Positions 4,722 to 5,645 of a DNA stretch of 5,645 nt are shown here, one piece after another (position 1 is the stretch's first letter; each line of letters opens with the position of its first letter). The notes under the pieces are model-generated. The model ran no database searches. It saw nothing but the letters and a program-made list of their open reading frames with translations, and had not been told where the DNA came from. The DNA is taken from NCBI GenBank assembly GCA_900549215.1, contig URNJ01000117.1, positions 1 through 5,645 of the forward strand, read 5' to 3'. Source of the stretch: an uncultured Collinsella sp. (GTDB lineage: Bacteria > Actinomycetota > Coriobacteriia > Coriobacteriales > Coriobacteriaceae). A program made the translations under genes and the position numbers.

Positions 4722-5645
4722 CTAGCGCTGTACGTAGGCGCGGACGAGCTCGAAGGTGTTGCGCACGCCGTCCATGTGGCTGCGCTCGTAGTTGTGGCTC
4801 GCGTACACGCCGGGGCCGATCAGACCATGGCGAATGTCGTAGCCGGCCGAAAGCGTGGCCTCGACGTCGGAGCCGTAGTGCGGGTACACATCGATGGCGT
4901 AATCGAGCTCCAGCTCGCGCGCGATATTGGACAGCGTGGTCACCAGGTCGTAGTTGTACGGACCGCCCGAATCCTTGGCACAAATCGAAACCATGCGCTC
5001 GGTGCAGCCCAGGTCATCGCCCACGCAGCCCATGTCAACGCTGATCATCTCGCGCGTGTCGGCCGGCACGAAAGCGCCGCCGTGGCCGACCTCCTCGTAC
5101 ACGGTAAAGAGCAGCGACACCTTGCGCGAAAGCGACACCTCGCCGTCAGCAACGGAACGGGCCAAACCCAGCAGAATCGACGCCGACAGCTTGTCATCCA
5201 GGAAGCGGCTCTTAATGTAGCCGCTCTCCGTCACCGTGGTACGCGGATCCATGGCGATGATATCGCCCGTCTGAATACCCAGCTCGAGCACATCATCCTT
5301 GCTGTCGACATTCTCATCGAGCAAGATCTCCATGTTCTTCTCGAGAGTCTTGACCGGCTCGTCGGCCACGTGCGCCGAAGGCTCGGTGTTAAGAACCACG
5401 CCCGTGTACACATTGCCATCGCGCGTATAAACGGTGCAGTTCTCGCCATCGGCCGTAGACCACTGATGCCCGCCGAGGGTCGTGGGGCGCAGACGACCAT
5501 TGTCCTTAATGGAACGCACCATGGCGCCCAGCGTGTCGACATGGCTCGCCAACACAAGCGGCTCACCCTCGCCACCAAGCTCAACGAGCACGTTGCCCTT
5601 ATTAGAACGTTCAGGCCCAAACCCCATATCGCGCAGGGTCTCCAT
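4722..5645 (-). CDS. M42 family metallopeptidase (aminopeptidase), N-terminus outside the window
   Basis: 307 codons run from the right edge to a stop at 4722. The ATG at 5645 coincides with the edge and is probably internal: family members are usually 340-370 residues, so a few tens of N-terminal residues are missing. Numbering from that methionine, the metal and catalytic residues are all present: H35 and D37 in LASHVDTLG, the bridging aspartate in SRFLDDKLSA (D150 or D151), catalytic E184 and ligand E185 in YEEVGHGG, D204 in SVDMGC, and H284 in YASHNYERSH near the C-terminus. M42 enzymes are cytoplasmic dinuclear-metal aminopeptidases, often large tetrahedral assemblies that trim peptides from proteasome-like degradation; some members act as glucanases or deblocking enzymes, so the substrate is uncertain. 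The gene is convergent with mnmA. Confidence 0.93.
   Translation of the reverse strand: METLRDMGFGPERSNKGNVLVELGGEGEPLVLASHVDTLGAMVRSIKDNGRLRPTTLGGHQWSTADGENCTVYTRDGNVYTGVVLNTEPSAHVADEPVKTLEKNMEILLDENVDSKDDVLELGIQTGDIIAMDPRTTVTESGYIKSRFLDDKLSASILLGLARSVADGEVSLSRKVSLLFTVYEEVGHGGAFVPADTREMISVDMGCVGDDLGCTERMVSICAKDSGGPYNYDLVTTLSNIARELELDYAIDVYPHYGSDVEATLSAGYDIRHGLIGPGVYASHNYERSHMDGVRNTFELVRAYVQR

Noticed and set aside
5643..5645. ATG at the right edge as the true start of the M42 peptidase
   Set aside because: The protein would be short for its family and begin within the N-terminal domain, and no upstream sequence is available to show a ribosome-binding site.

Overview
The window looks like chromosomal DNA from a high-GC Gram-positive bacterium. 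Gene content and codon use (third positions mostly G or C) fit a Coriobacteriia member such as Collinsella. This assignment is an inference from general resemblance; no marker gene in the window proves it. I see no phage or plasmid block, no rRNA or tRNA gene and no CRISPR array. Most of the window is ordinary housekeeping sequence, with two real anomalies: a frameshifted cysK and a long perfect palindrome.

Layout. Bases 1-872 are read on the minus strand: the first 129 codons of a protein that may be an AddB-like PD-(D/E)XK nuclease (running off the left edge), preceded in transcription order by a terminator and a TrpR-related YerC/YecD-type regulator. Bases 873-1196 are a divergent intergenic region with two candidate promoters, each followed at once by an inverted repeat. 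Bases 1197-1562 (+) encode a small four-helix membrane protein of the phage-holin-4/YvlD family. A strong bidirectional terminator separates it from a convergent Rrf2-family regulator (1704-2132, -).

Sulfur region. The Rrf2 gene is divergent from cysK (O-acetylserine sulfhydrylase, 2386-3304, +). The spacer between them holds a promoter for each gene, a candidate operator and a leader hairpin. As given, cysK is broken by an apparent deletion of about 20 bases just after its SGNTG substrate loop, while everything downstream of the break is well preserved. Next come a strong hairpin with a U-tract and a candidate promoter overlapping it, then intact mnmA (tRNA 2-thiouridylase, 3485-4585, +). 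The three genes share a sulfur theme: an Rrf2 regulator that may sense cysteine or Fe-S status, cysteine synthesis, and delivery of cysteine sulfur to tRNA. No cysteine desulfurase gene lies in the window.

The right end holds a palindromic element with perfect 23-base arms, a second small hairpin, and an M42-family metallopeptidase on the minus strand whose N-terminus lies beyond the right edge.
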